From assembly GCA_021202925.1 (NCBI GenBank), contig JAJQCD010000001.1, positions 35,476 through 99,475 on the forward strand: a stretch of DNA of 64,000 bases. The letters run 5' to 3'. A program made the translations under genes and the position numbers. A model generated the notes under the pieces. That model was given only the letters and a program-made list of their open reading frames with translations, had not been told where the DNA came from and ran no database searches. Source of the stretch: Clostridiales bacterium. GTDB lineage: Bacteria > Bacillota > Clostridia > Lachnospirales > Lachnospiraceae. Below are positions 42,297 to 50,035 of this stretch, piece by piece; the first letter of the stretch is position 1, and each line of letters opens with the position of its first letter.

Positions 42297-42426
42297 TGAA
42301 ATCAAAAAGAGATGGAAATACTGTACTCATTCAGGGAACTGCTTTAAGAGAAAGTCGGGGCAGAGACGTAAAACCTGTCCCATTGGTCAGGATGGAGACC
42401 TAAAATCCATTTCCATTGCAGAATAA
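42289..42426 (+). pseudogene. 45-codon ORF where a HEPN partner is expected
   Basis: ATG 42289 overlaps the MNT stop. It reads MDDEIKKRWKYCTHSGNCFK, then a basic Cys-containing tail. MDDEIKKR resembles the usual start of HEPN toxins, but the rest does not. A segment of it (about 42312-42336) is repeated at 42617-42641 in front of the RloA-like gene. Confidence 0.4.
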
Positions 42427-42438
42427 ACTGTGAAAAAT

Positions 42439-42473
42439 AAAGAAAAGAGTGGCGTTGCCCACTCTTTTCTTTA
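42439..42473. terminator. Strong bidirectional terminator
   Basis: AAAGAAAAGAGTGG pairs with CCACTCTTTTCTTT around a 6-base loop, with T-runs on both strands. It separates the MNT remnant from the RloA-like operon. Confidence 0.85.
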
Positions 42474-42579
42474 TACAGACAGGAAAAGCAATAGACACAT
42501 GTAACCTGGTAATAAAATCTGGATGGTTAAAATTTGATTTCAAAATTTGCACAAAAAATTCAAAATCGAATGATAAATG

Positions 42580-42608
42580 TTGACTCTGCGGCTTTGGAAG
42601 GTTATAAT
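42580..42608 (+). promoter_or_regulatory. Promoter of the RloA/RloB-like operon
   Basis: TTGACT at 42580-42585, 17-base spacer, TATAAT at 42603-42608, 48 bases before the ATG. Confidence 0.75.
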
Positions 42609-42655
42609 GAGCGTGAAATGGAGATACTGGACTCATTCAGGGAGGTGTTTGCATT

Positions 42656-43834
42656 ATGCTTATTCAGTTTACCATTGAAAATCACCGCTCAATTAAAGAT
42701 ACTGCGGTAATCAGTTTTGCAGCATCCAAGGATAAGTCTTTGGAATCCTGCCTGCTGCATCCAGATGAAAAAAAGTCATTGCTTCCGGCGCTGGCTCTGT
42801 ATGGAGCCAATGCCGCCGGGAAAAGCAATGTTCTGCATGCCCTTATGACCATGAAGGATATGGTTATTGGAGATACGGCGAAAATATCAAAGGGGCAGAA
42901 GCTGCCCTTTGAGCCGTTTGGAAATACGACAGCGCCGACTTCATTTGAAATTGTTTTCATGTATAGAGGGATTCGGTATGCTTATGGTTTTTCTTTTGAC
43001 GAAAAAAAAGTTCATAACGAATACCTGTATCATTGGCCCAACGGCAGGGAAGCCCTGATTTTTTCCCGGGAAAACGGGAAGTATGAATTCCGTGAAAATG
43101 TTAATGAACAGATTACGCTCAGTAATCGCACCCCGGAGAATAAACTATATCTGGTTTCGTCCAACGATTGGAATCTGCCGCAGACAGAGAATGCTTATAA
43201 ATGGTTCCTTGAGAAGCTGACTTTTTTTATGGAACAGGCTCCAGCGTCTTCGGAGACGGTTGCTCACATTGTCAGTGGAGATGATAAAAAGGCTCGTATC
43301 CTGAAAGAGTTGTTAATAGCAGATCTGGGCATCTCAGATGTTACTGTTAAAAAAACAAACGGCAATGCACCGGTTATTACAACAACCCACCGGGTTGAGG
43401 GTGAGGATGGCAGCGTCAGCTATTTTCAGTTGCTTATGGAACAGGAATCCGCCGGTATGCAGCGATTTTTTTCCCGCATTGGCGGCTGGCTGCAGGCATT
43501 GGAGAATGGTTCACTTCTCGTTGTGGATGAAATTGAGGACAGTCTGCATCCGTTGCTTACCAGGCGGCTGATCGAGATGATACAGGATGGCAGCATCAAT
43601 ACAAATGGCGCACAGCTTCTCTTTACCACGCACGATGCCATGCTGCTTGACCTGAGTTTCCTGCGCAGAGACCAGATCTGGTTTGCAGAAAAAAACGAGC
43701 GCTCCTGCGCTACTGAAATATATTCATTGTCCACATTTTCTCCCAGGAAGGGTGAGAATATCCGCAAGGGCTATTTACAGGGGCGTTTTGGTGCGATTCC
43801 TTTTATCGGAGGAGACGGGTTATGGCAAAAATGA
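42656..43834 (+). CDS. AAA_21-type ATPase, RloA-like
   Basis: A 392-residue OLD/SMC-like ATPase: IENHRSIKDTAVISFAAS start, Walker A GANAAGKSN at 50-58, a helical middle, Walker B LLVVDEIEDSLHP near 283 and the H-loop LLFTTHDAMLLD. This is the RloA/AriA style found in anti-phage systems. It overlaps the next gene (RloB) by 13 bases. Together they probably sense phage infection and release or activate the nuclease-like partner. It has its own promoter. Confidence 0.85.
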   Translation: MLIQFTIENHRSIKDTAVISFAASKDKSLESCLLHPDEKKSLLPALALYGANAAGKSNVLHALMTMKDMVIGDTAKISKGQKLPFEPFGNTTAPTSFEIVFMYRGIRYAYGFSFDEKKVHNEYLYHWPNGREALIFSRENGKYEFRENVNEQITLSNRTPENKLYLVSSNDWNLPQTENAYKWFLEKLTFFMEQAPASSETVAHIVSGDDKKARILKELLIADLGISDVTVKKTNGNAPVITTTHRVEGEDGSVSYFQLLMEQESAGMQRFFSRIGGWLQALENGSLLVVDEIEDSLHPLLTRRLIEMIQDGSINTNGAQLLFTTHDAMLLDLSFLRRDQIWFAEKNERSCATEIYSLSTFSPRKGENIRKGYLQGRFGAIPFIGGDGLWQK

Positions 43835-44454
43835 GAAAAGAGTATGACCCGGATCGTGCCAGGCGGCGTAAACGCAGGCCGGTCATTTATATTATCTGCG
43901 AGGGAAAAGAAACGGAGACAAATTATTTCAGACACTTCAGAACCAGAAAATGCCTTGTAGATGTAGTACCAATTTCCTCAAAGCATACTGCAGCAGAGCA
44001 TTTGGTGAAGCATGCAAGGACATTGATTTCTCATGCGGATTACTTTCCAAACGATGGAGATCAGATCTGGTGCGTTTTTGATTGTGATGAAAACTCAGAT
44101 GCGGCTCTGCGGAATGCTTCGGAATATGCGAAGCAAAAAGGCTGCCATATCGCCTATTCCAATCCATGCTTTGAATACTGGTATCTGTTGCATTTCACAA
44201 AGCAGAATGGCTATTTGAAGGATGCCGATGAGGTTTTGCATTTGCTGCGGAGTGAAGGAAGACTGGAAAAGTATGCGAAAAATCAGGATGTGTTTCAGGA
44301 GCTTTTACCCTGTCAACCTGTAGCCATCCAACGGGCAAAGGAAAGGCTAGAGCAATTATACCGTGATCATGTTATTATATTGAGCAGGAGCAGCAACCCG
44401 GTAACAACAGTGCATGAACTTGTGGAATATTTGAATAGCCAAAACGGTATGTAA
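43822..44454 (+). CDS. RloB-family TOPRIM-like protein
   Basis: A 210-residue protein starting with a basic RRRKRRPVIYIICEGKETETNYFRHF segment (the conserved acidic Glu of the first TOPRIM-like strand), then DQIWCVFDCDENSD (D-x-D-type acidic cluster) and SNPCFEYWYLLHF. These are the hallmarks of RloB (PF13707). RloB is the presumed effector paired with RloA ATPases, analogous to AriB in PARIS. It overlaps rloA and is intact. Confidence 0.85.
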   Translation: MAKMRKEYDPDRARRRKRRPVIYIICEGKETETNYFRHFRTRKCLVDVVPISSKHTAAEHLVKHARTLISHADYFPNDGDQIWCVFDCDENSDAALRNASEYAKQKGCHIAYSNPCFEYWYLLHFTKQNGYLKDADEVLHLLRSEGRLEKYAKNQDVFQELLPCQPVAIQRAKERLEQLYRDHVIILSRSSNPVTTVHELVEYLNSQNGM

Positions 44455-44535
44455 GAATAGCAGACCCAATGTTATCATTAAATATTCCTTCGGCGGATGA
44501 CTGTAAAAAATCCGATATCCGTTTTTGCTGAAGAA

Positions 44536-45003
44536 TCAGAGCAAATCAGATGGGCACTTCTTTGCATGCAGTTCCTTCAACAGGAAATGCAGCTCTTCCT
44601 TCAAAGTCTCCAGCGTCACCTGTTCCATATCTGTTTTCATGGCATTGACAGCAGACGCCATGTGGGGATACAGGATCTGATAAAAATTTTTCCCGACAGG
44701 ACAGGTATCGCTTCCCTCATACATTTTGAAAATTTCATCCGCATCCGGCGTTTCCACTGCCTGATAAATATCCCATAAGGTGATATCCCTCGGCTCTCTG
44801 GCCAGATGCACACCGCCGTTTTTGCCGGCAGTCGCGACCAGCAGGCCGCTGTCAGATAATTCAAGGAATAAATTCCTGACTGTGACAGCATTGGCTCCGG
44901 TGCTTTCTGCAACCAGTGTGCTGGTCACGCGCTTTTTGGGCGATAAAACCGCAACAAACAGCAGGGCGTGGACTGCAAGTGAGAATCGTTTACTGACGCG
45001 CAT
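44536..45003 (-). CDS. Rrf2-family transcriptional regulator
   Basis: A 155-residue winged-helix protein: RVSKRFSLAVHALLFVAVLSPKKRVTSTLVAESTGANAVTVRNLFLELSDSGLLVATAGKNGGVHLAREPRDITLWDIYQAVE. Only one Cys of the Fe-S ligand set (CPVGKN) is obvious, so it resembles the YwnA/CymR branch rather than IscR. It is divergent from the nitroreductase; the spacer holds a palindrome that also occurs upstream of the first sirtuin. Confidence 0.88.
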   Translation of the reverse strand: MRVSKRFSLAVHALLFVAVLSPKKRVTSTLVAESTGANAVTVRNLFLELSDSGLLVATAGKNGGVHLAREPRDITLWDIYQAVETPDADEIFKMYEGSDTCPVGKNFYQILYPHMASAVNAMKTDMEQVTLETLKEELHFLLKELHAKKCPSDLL

Positions 45004-45068
45004 ATGACTACCTTCTTCCTACGACATAAAGATTGGATTGAGTATAACAGATTTACCTGGAAAAATCA

Positions 45069-45128
45069 AATGTAGCTCTTGACATTACTTTTATACCGCA
45101 ATATAATGTAGCTACTTAGATTACATTA
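45069..45128 (+). promoter_or_regulatory. Promoter and Rrf2-type operator (copy 2)
   Basis: TTGACA (45079-45084), 17-base spacer, TATAAT (45102-45107), overlapped by TAATGTA-N11-TACATTA (45104-45128). A further AATGTAG half-site lies just before the -35. It is nearly identical to 16391-16440. Confidence 0.75.
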
Positions 45129-45142
45129 AGGAGGTAATTTTG

Positions 45143-45673
45143 ATGCAGACTTTAGAGGCGATTGCAAAAAGAAAATCAACGCGGGATTTTGACTCGGATA
45201 AGGCAGTTCCTGAAGAGATTGTTGATATGATTGTAAAGGCAGGCTGCCAGGCTCCGATTGGCGCAAATAAAAGAGACTCTCTTCATCTGACCGTATGCCG
45301 AAATAAAGAGATCCTGAACGAGATCAATCAGTCTACTGCCGCTGCCATGAAAATGGAGCCCAGAGACTTCTTCTATGGCGCACCTGTCGTGGTCATTGTT
45401 TCCGCTTCGGAGAAACAGTTGGCACCGGGGATTGAATACGCGAATGCCGCCTGTGTGATCGAGAATATGCTGATTGCCGCGACGGACGCGGGTATCGACA
45501 ATATTTATCTCTGGGGTGGTGTGCAGGCTCTGGCAAAGAACGCAGACTTGTGTGCGAAGATGGAAATTCCGGAAGGGTTCAGACCGGTTTCTGCCGCTGC
45601 ACTCGGATACGGCAAGAGTGGCAGCACCGGGCCGAGAGAATTGTCCGTTTCACTTGACGTGAATTATATCTGA
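45143..45673 (+). CDS. Nitroreductase-family protein
   Basis: A 176-residue FMN-dependent nitroreductase-type protein: MQTLEAIAKRKSTRDFDSDKAVPEEIVDMIVKAGCQAPIGANKRD (the RKSxRxF and APxGxN motifs that bind FMN), IENMLIAATDAGIDNIYLWG and SAAALGYGKSG. It reduces nitro or quinone compounds with NAD(P)H. ATG 45143 follows AGGAGG by eight bases. It is under the Rrf2-type operator and followed by a terminator and the second sirtuin. Confidence 0.85.
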   Translation: MQTLEAIAKRKSTRDFDSDKAVPEEIVDMIVKAGCQAPIGANKRDSLHLTVCRNKEILNEINQSTAAAMKMEPRDFFYGAPVVVIVSASEKQLAPGIEYANAACVIENMLIAATDAGIDNIYLWGGVQALAKNADLCAKMEIPEGFRPVSAAALGYGKSGSTGPRELSVSLDVNYI

Positions 45674-45695
45674 AAAATCATTTAAGAAACAAGGG

Positions 45696-45746
45696 CACCC
45701 ATTGAAGACAGGATCTTTCTTTGATGGGTGTTATCTTTTATCCGAA
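45696..45746 (+). terminator. Terminator after the nitroreductase gene
   Basis: CACCCAT-N2-AAGA ... TCTT-N5-ATGGGTG followed by TTATCTTTT. Moderately strong. Confidence 0.55.
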
Positions 45747-45797
45747 GAAGGCAGTAAATGATGAAGGGTGCCTTATAATAAAAAGGAGTTGACGCTT

Positions 45798-46532
45798 ATG
45801 AAATTTTCTATTAGAGGCAGAGGCATGGATCAGATACAACAGTTAGCTGACGATATCGATCACAGCCACAGCATCGTTGCCATTACGGGAGCCGGCATTT
45901 CCGTTGCCGGGGGAGGTATGACATACTGGCAGATGTCTCTCTCTAACCGCCGTGCTGGTGTTACGCCCAGATCCGGGGGCAGTTACCGATCTTTTCTGCC
46001 AACTTATCTGGATAACATGTTTTCCTACCAGCCAAGCTTTGCTCATTATTCTCTGGCAGAGATGGAAGAGGAGGGAAAGCTGACCGGGATCATCACGACA
46101 AATGTGGACTGCATGCATACGATTGCCGGCTCCAAAAATGTCGCCGAGATTCAGGGAAGTTTTCAGGTTAACTGTTGTTCCAGATGCGGTCGGCATTATG
46201 ACGGTTATGAAATCTGGAAACAGGAGGAATTGCCGATGTGCGAAGCGTGCGGCGGAGAAATCCTTCCCTGGCCGCTTTACAGCCATATCAGTGTGTGGGA
46301 TGCGGACGTCAGAAAAGCCAGAAAATGGATTTCAGAGGCTGACCTGATTCTTGTCATTGGAACACAGGGAAATTATGGAGGTGTTTACTGGAATTACCGG
46401 AGAAGCGATGCGGTCATCGTCCAGATCAATCCGGGACATACCGGCTTTGATCGGGCTGCAGATCTGAATATCCGGGAAGGCTCTGATGATGTTTTCCGGA
46501 AGTTAAAGAAACTGCGGGATGAAAATGGATAA
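45798..46532 (+). CDS. SirTM-like sirtuin, copy 2
   Basis: A 244-residue paralogue of the sirtuin at 16578, very similar throughout: GAGIS 31-35, TTNVDCMH 101-108, zinc Cys pairs CSRC and CEAC, VIGTQGNYGG, QINPGHTGFDRAADLN. Again the catalytic His is replaced by Gln119 (AEIQG). ATG 45798 follows AAAGGAG. It lies directly upstream of a PARG-like gene and downstream of the nitroreductase, so writer (ADP-ribosyl transfer) and eraser functions may be coupled. No GcvH-L or LplA2 gene, the partners known for SirTM, is in the window. Confidence 0.82.
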   Translation: MKFSIRGRGMDQIQQLADDIDHSHSIVAITGAGISVAGGGMTYWQMSLSNRRAGVTPRSGGSYRSFLPTYLDNMFSYQPSFAHYSLAEMEEEGKLTGIITTNVDCMHTIAGSKNVAEIQGSFQVNCCSRCGRHYDGYEIWKQEELPMCEACGGEILPWPLYSHISVWDADVRKARKWISEADLILVIGTQGNYGGVYWNYRRSDAVIVQINPGHTGFDRAADLNIREGSDDVFRKLKKLRDENG

Positions 46533-46587
46533 ACCGAAAACTGAGAGGATGATGTATTTCACAAGCAGATAGAAAGGTGGAACGGAA

Positions 46588-47655
46588 ATGGCTGATCAGC
46601 AGACAAATAATAAATTATCTGAAGAAGAATGCGTGAAACAGATGGCAGCACAGATGCGGACTGCGGAATACAAAGGACTTTCCGAAGAGGAGATTCAGGA
46701 AAGAGAACGGCAGAAGGAAATGCGCAGGAAAAGGAATATCGAGACACTGGAGAATACTCTGGAGATTCTGGAAAAAGGAAGCTTTAAAAAAGACGGGCGG
46801 GAAATCAAACTGCAGTTTTCTCTGGAAGAGATGCGGGAAATTCAGGTGTATTTGCCGGAGGATATTGATGTGTTGCGGACAGAGGAAGCTTCTGCTTCTG
46901 AAACTGCCTCTGCCGCTGAAATTGTCTCTGCTTCAGATAATATGGGAAGTGATGAACGCCGGTCGCAGGCAATGTCAGGCTGTACGTTTGGCTGTGAAAA
47001 TATCGACGCTCTGGCTCTCGCACAGAGAAAGTATCTGGAATTGAAAGAACATGGAGAAGCAGATCCCAGAGTTTTAGTTTTAAATCTGGCAAGCTCTACG
47101 CATCCGGGCGGTCAGACCCGCAAGGGTGCCGACGCGCAGGAGGAAGATCTCTGCCGCAGGACATCTCTCTTACTTTCCCTGGAAAGCGATGAAGCAAAGA
47201 AATATTATGATTATAACAATGCACGGAAGACGTATATGGGTTCGGACGGCGTGATGATTTCGCCCTGTGTGGAAGTTATCAGGGATTCATCCTCGGAGAC
47301 ACCTTCTGAACCATTTCCAGTCTCTGTCATGAGCTGCGCGGCTCCGATGATCCGCCTGGGTCTGGAAGGAATGTCGCAGCAGGAGTATGAAATGATGCTG
47401 TATCGGCGCATTCAGGGAATGCTGCTCACCGCCGCGTCGCAGGATTACCGTCACCTGATTCTGGGGGCATTCGGCTGCGGTGTATTCGGCAATGATGCCG
47501 CTGTTGTTTCAGATTTGTTTTACCATGTGATACAGGAACTGACCTTCTGCGGCAAAGGGAGCGGTCAGCTGTTTGATTCCATTGATTTTGCAGTGCTCTG
47601 CCGCCCTGAGAGGGATTACAACTACAGAGAATTCTGCAGAAATTTCTCACATTAG
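46588..47655 (+). CDS. TIGR02452-type microbial poly(ADP-ribose) glycohydrolase-like protein
   Basis: A 355-residue protein. The first roughly 110 residues are helical and charged. The rest matches the bacterial PARG-like macrodomain family: VLVLNLASSTHPGGQTRKGADAQEEDLCRRTSL, where PGG...QEE is the catalytic loop with paired Glu, then CAAPMIRLG and LILGAFGCGVFGND. It should remove terminal or branched ADP-ribose. GAAAGG precedes the ATG. It is 55 bases after sirtuin copy 2. Confidence 0.85.
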   Translation: MADQQTNNKLSEEECVKQMAAQMRTAEYKGLSEEEIQERERQKEMRRKRNIETLENTLEILEKGSFKKDGREIKLQFSLEEMREIQVYLPEDIDVLRTEEASASETASAAEIVSASDNMGSDERRSQAMSGCTFGCENIDALALAQRKYLELKEHGEADPRVLVLNLASSTHPGGQTRKGADAQEEDLCRRTSLLLSLESDEAKKYYDYNNARKTYMGSDGVMISPCVEVIRDSSSETPSEPFPVSVMSCAAPMIRLGLEGMSQQEYEMMLYRRIQGMLLTAASQDYRHLILGAFGCGVFGNDAAVVSDLFYHVIQELTFCGKGSGQLFDSIDFAVLCRPERDYNYREFCRNFSH

Positions 47656-47751
47656 GAAGTATCCCTTCTGGCGGATGACCGCAAAGAATCCGAGAGCAGT
47701 GTATGCCTGTATTAACAAAGGGGAGGCCATGTGCCCGCGGGAGATAAAAAA

Positions 47752-48663
47752 TCAGTCAATCTGTATGGATGAGGATATCGGAGATGTTTCGACGGCACTG
47801 CGCATCGCCTGCAGAAATTGATCGGCTGCCTTAGTAAATACCTGATATTTTTTCCAGACAATATGCATGGGAAGGTCAAAGGAACCGGCTAATGGCCGGA
47901 AACACAGTCTGCTGTTGCCCGACACATTAATAATATGGTCTAAACAAATGGCATAACCCATTCCTTCTTCTACCATAATGGAGCCGTTGAAGAGCAGATT
48001 ATAGGTTGCTGCGATATTTACTTTTTCCTGACTGCAGTGCAGAAGGTCAGGCAGATTATTGTCGTGAACGGACTGGCGGGAGACGATCAGAGGTTTTTCC
48101 CACAAATCTTCCGGCTGGATGAGAGACTTTGCCGCCAACGGGTCATCCTGACGCATGAGGACTCCGAAACGATCTGCAGCCGGTACTTTCAGACTGTCAT
48201 ATTTTGACAGATCAATCTCACCGAAAAGCAATCCAAAATCGAGCAGACCACGGTCCAGATCTTCCGTCACAGTCACCTTATCCCCACTGATAATATGGAA
48301 ATGAACGAGGGGATATTCTGCCCGCAAGGATTGCGCCGCTTTTACAAGAAAACGAATCCCCTCTGTTTCACCGGCTCCGATATGGATGTCCCCGGCAATG
48401 ATCTGGTCCGACATGGCAATCTCGTCTTCCGTTTTCCGTACCAGCTCCATGATTTCCTCTGCTCGTTTGCGGAGGATCATCCCTTCTTCTGTCAGAGTGA
48501 TTTTCCGATTGCTGCGGATGAACAGCTGTTTTCCCAGTTCTTCCTCCATGTCTTTGAGCTGCCGGGAGAGCGTCGGCTGGGAAAGATGCAGGGATTGTGC
48601 GGCGCCGAGAATACTCTGTTCCCGTGTAACTGCCAGAAAGTATTGCAAAACTCTTAATTCCAC
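47752..48663 (-). CDS. LysR-family regulator A
   Basis: A 303-residue LysR protein starting at GTG 48663 (ELRVLQYFLAVTREQSILGAAQSLHLSQPTLSRQLKDMEEELGKQLF) with AAGGAGG upstream. The winged HTH covers 1-65 and an effector domain follows (DIHIGAGETEGIRFLVKAAQSL ... MVEEGMGYAICLD). It is paralogous to the regulator at 61567. It is divergent from the Ntn-hydrolase operon, whose promoter carries the TAAGTATTTG element, so it probably controls that element. Confidence 0.9.
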   Translation of the reverse strand: MELRVLQYFLAVTREQSILGAAQSLHLSQPTLSRQLKDMEEELGKQLFIRSNRKITLTEEGMILRKRAEEIMELVRKTEDEIAMSDQIIAGDIHIGAGETEGIRFLVKAAQSLRAEYPLVHFHIISGDKVTVTEDLDRGLLDFGLLFGEIDLSKYDSLKVPAADRFGVLMRQDDPLAAKSLIQPEDLWEKPLIVSRQSVHDNNLPDLLHCSQEKVNIAATYNLLFNGSIMVEEGMGYAICLDHIINVSGNSRLCFRPLAGSFDLPMHIVWKKYQVFTKAADQFLQAMRSAVETSPISSSIQID

Positions 48664-48781
48664 TTCAGGTTCCTCCTTATCTGTCACAATCTGCAATCTG
48701 CTGGTTTTCAGCAGGTTATCAATCTTTTTATCAGTATATAACAATTCTTTATAACTTTCAAGCATATCTGATCATTCAAAC

Positions 48782-48817
48782 TAAGTATTTGCTATAAATA
48801 TAACAGGAAATTATAAT
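48782..48817 (+). promoter_or_regulatory. LysR-linked promoter element, copy 1
   Basis: TAAGTATTTG (48782-48791), 20 bases, TATAAT (48812-48817). TTGCTA within it is the -35 at 17-base spacing. It drives the Ntn-hydrolase operon. The same element occurs at 54639 and 62541. Confidence 0.8.
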
Positions 48818-48919
48818 GTATGTAAGCAATAAACCGATAACGAAGTGCGAACAGACAAATACAGTCTGCCATTTGAAATCAGGAAACGGATCACAGCAAT
48901 GAAGAGAGGAACTGCTTAC

Positions 48920-50035
48920 ATGAAATATCGAAAAATAACGCCCGTCCTTTTGTTAATCTGTGTGCTGACTTTTCTGCTCATTGGATGTCAGGGGACAAAT
49001 GCAGTTTTTTCTGATAAGGAGACGGAGAGTATGCAATCAGAGAATCCGGGTGAAAATACAGCCCTTATGGAGCCAGGGAATCAGATTACCAGATTGGAGG
49101 ATGGGCTGTCTATGGTGGCCTTTGAAGGAAACGATGGGTTTGAAAATTTTCTGGCGCAGGGAGGCGCCTCCGGTGACAGTGATGTCGTCCGTTTTCTGGC
49201 AGACAGCCTGGGGGATGATGTGCTGGGTCTCCTGTTTGGAAATAATCCGTTCGGATGCAGTACACTGGCTGCGACAGGGGAAAATGGTGAGGCATTATTC
49301 GGCAGAAATTTTGACTGGAATACCTGTGATGCGCTGATTGTAATATCTACACCGGAGAATGCTTATGCGTCAATCTCCACCGTTAACCGTAATTTCATAG
49401 ACCAGTCCGGTGTCCCGACGGATAAGCTGTCTGATCAGATTCAGGCGCTGATCAGCCTGTATGCGCCTCTCGATGGGATGAATGAAGCGGGGCTTGTGGT
49501 GTCGGTGAATATGATTCAGGATTCCGATAAGATTAATCAGAATACGGAAAAACCGGATATTACCACAACGACAGCCGTCCGTCTGCTGCTCAATCAGGCG
49601 GCGGATGTGGAGGAAGCGCTGGAACTTTTCGGGCAGTATGATATGCACAGCTCGATGGGAATGATGGTTCATTTTGCGATTGCAGACCGTAGCGGAAGAA
49701 GCGTAGTCGTGGAATATGTAAATAACGAGATGGTCGTAACAGAAACGGCCATTGTTACGAACTTTTATCTTGCGCAGGGCGGAAAATATGGGATGGGAAC
49801 GGAGCAGTCACATACACGCTATGAAATTCTGGAAAAGACGCTGGCCGGGCGGGAAACCTTTACGATGGAGGATATGCGAGACGCGTTGAGCAGCGTAAGC
49901 AAGCAGAATTTTGGCGGATATGAGTCTACGGAATGGAGCATTGTATTTGACCTGACAAATGGGATCGCCCGATATTACCACAGAGAAAATTATGAGGACA
50001 GTTACACCTTTCAGATAGGAGGAAGCAGCGAGTGA
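48920..50035 (+). CDS. Lipoprotein Ntn-hydrolase (linear amide C-N hydrolase / choloylglycine-hydrolase-like)
   Basis: A 371-residue protein with a lipoprotein signal (PVLLLICVLTFLLIGC, Cys23) and an acyl-coenzyme A:6-APA / choloylglycine-hydrolase style Ntn fold: nucleophile Cys113 in NPFGCSTLAATGENGEALFGRNFDW, then MNEAGLVVSVNMI and TAVRLLLNQAADVEEAL. It would act outside the membrane on linear amides, for example N-acyl amino acids. ATG 48920 is chosen for its AGAGGA upstream. It is the first gene of a four-gene operon and overlaps the next start by four bases. Confidence 0.82.
   Translation: MKYRKITPVLLLICVLTFLLIGCQGTNAVFSDKETESMQSENPGENTALMEPGNQITRLEDGLSMVAFEGNDGFENFLAQGGASGDSDVVRFLADSLGDDVLGLLFGNNPFGCSTLAATGENGEALFGRNFDWNTCDALIVISTPENAYASISTVNRNFIDQSGVPTDKLSDQIQALISLYAPLDGMNEAGLVVSVNMIQDSDKINQNTEKPDITTTTAVRLLLNQAADVEEALELFGQYDMHSSMGMMVHFAIADRSGRSVVVEYVNNEMVVTETAIVTNFYLAQGGKYGMGTEQSHTRYEILEKTLAGRETFTMEDMRDALSSVSKQNFGGYESTEWSIVFDLTNGIARYYHRENYEDSYTFQIGGSSE

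Noticed and set aside
44497..44778. 93-codon plus-strand ORF after RloB
   Set aside because: Antisense to the Rrf2 gene over most of its length, without RBS or domain.
47573..47821. 82-codon ORF overlapping the PARG end and the LysR A end
   Set aside because: It overlaps two good genes and only its middle part (KYPFWRMTAKNP) is of interest, which is reported as a repeated segment instead.
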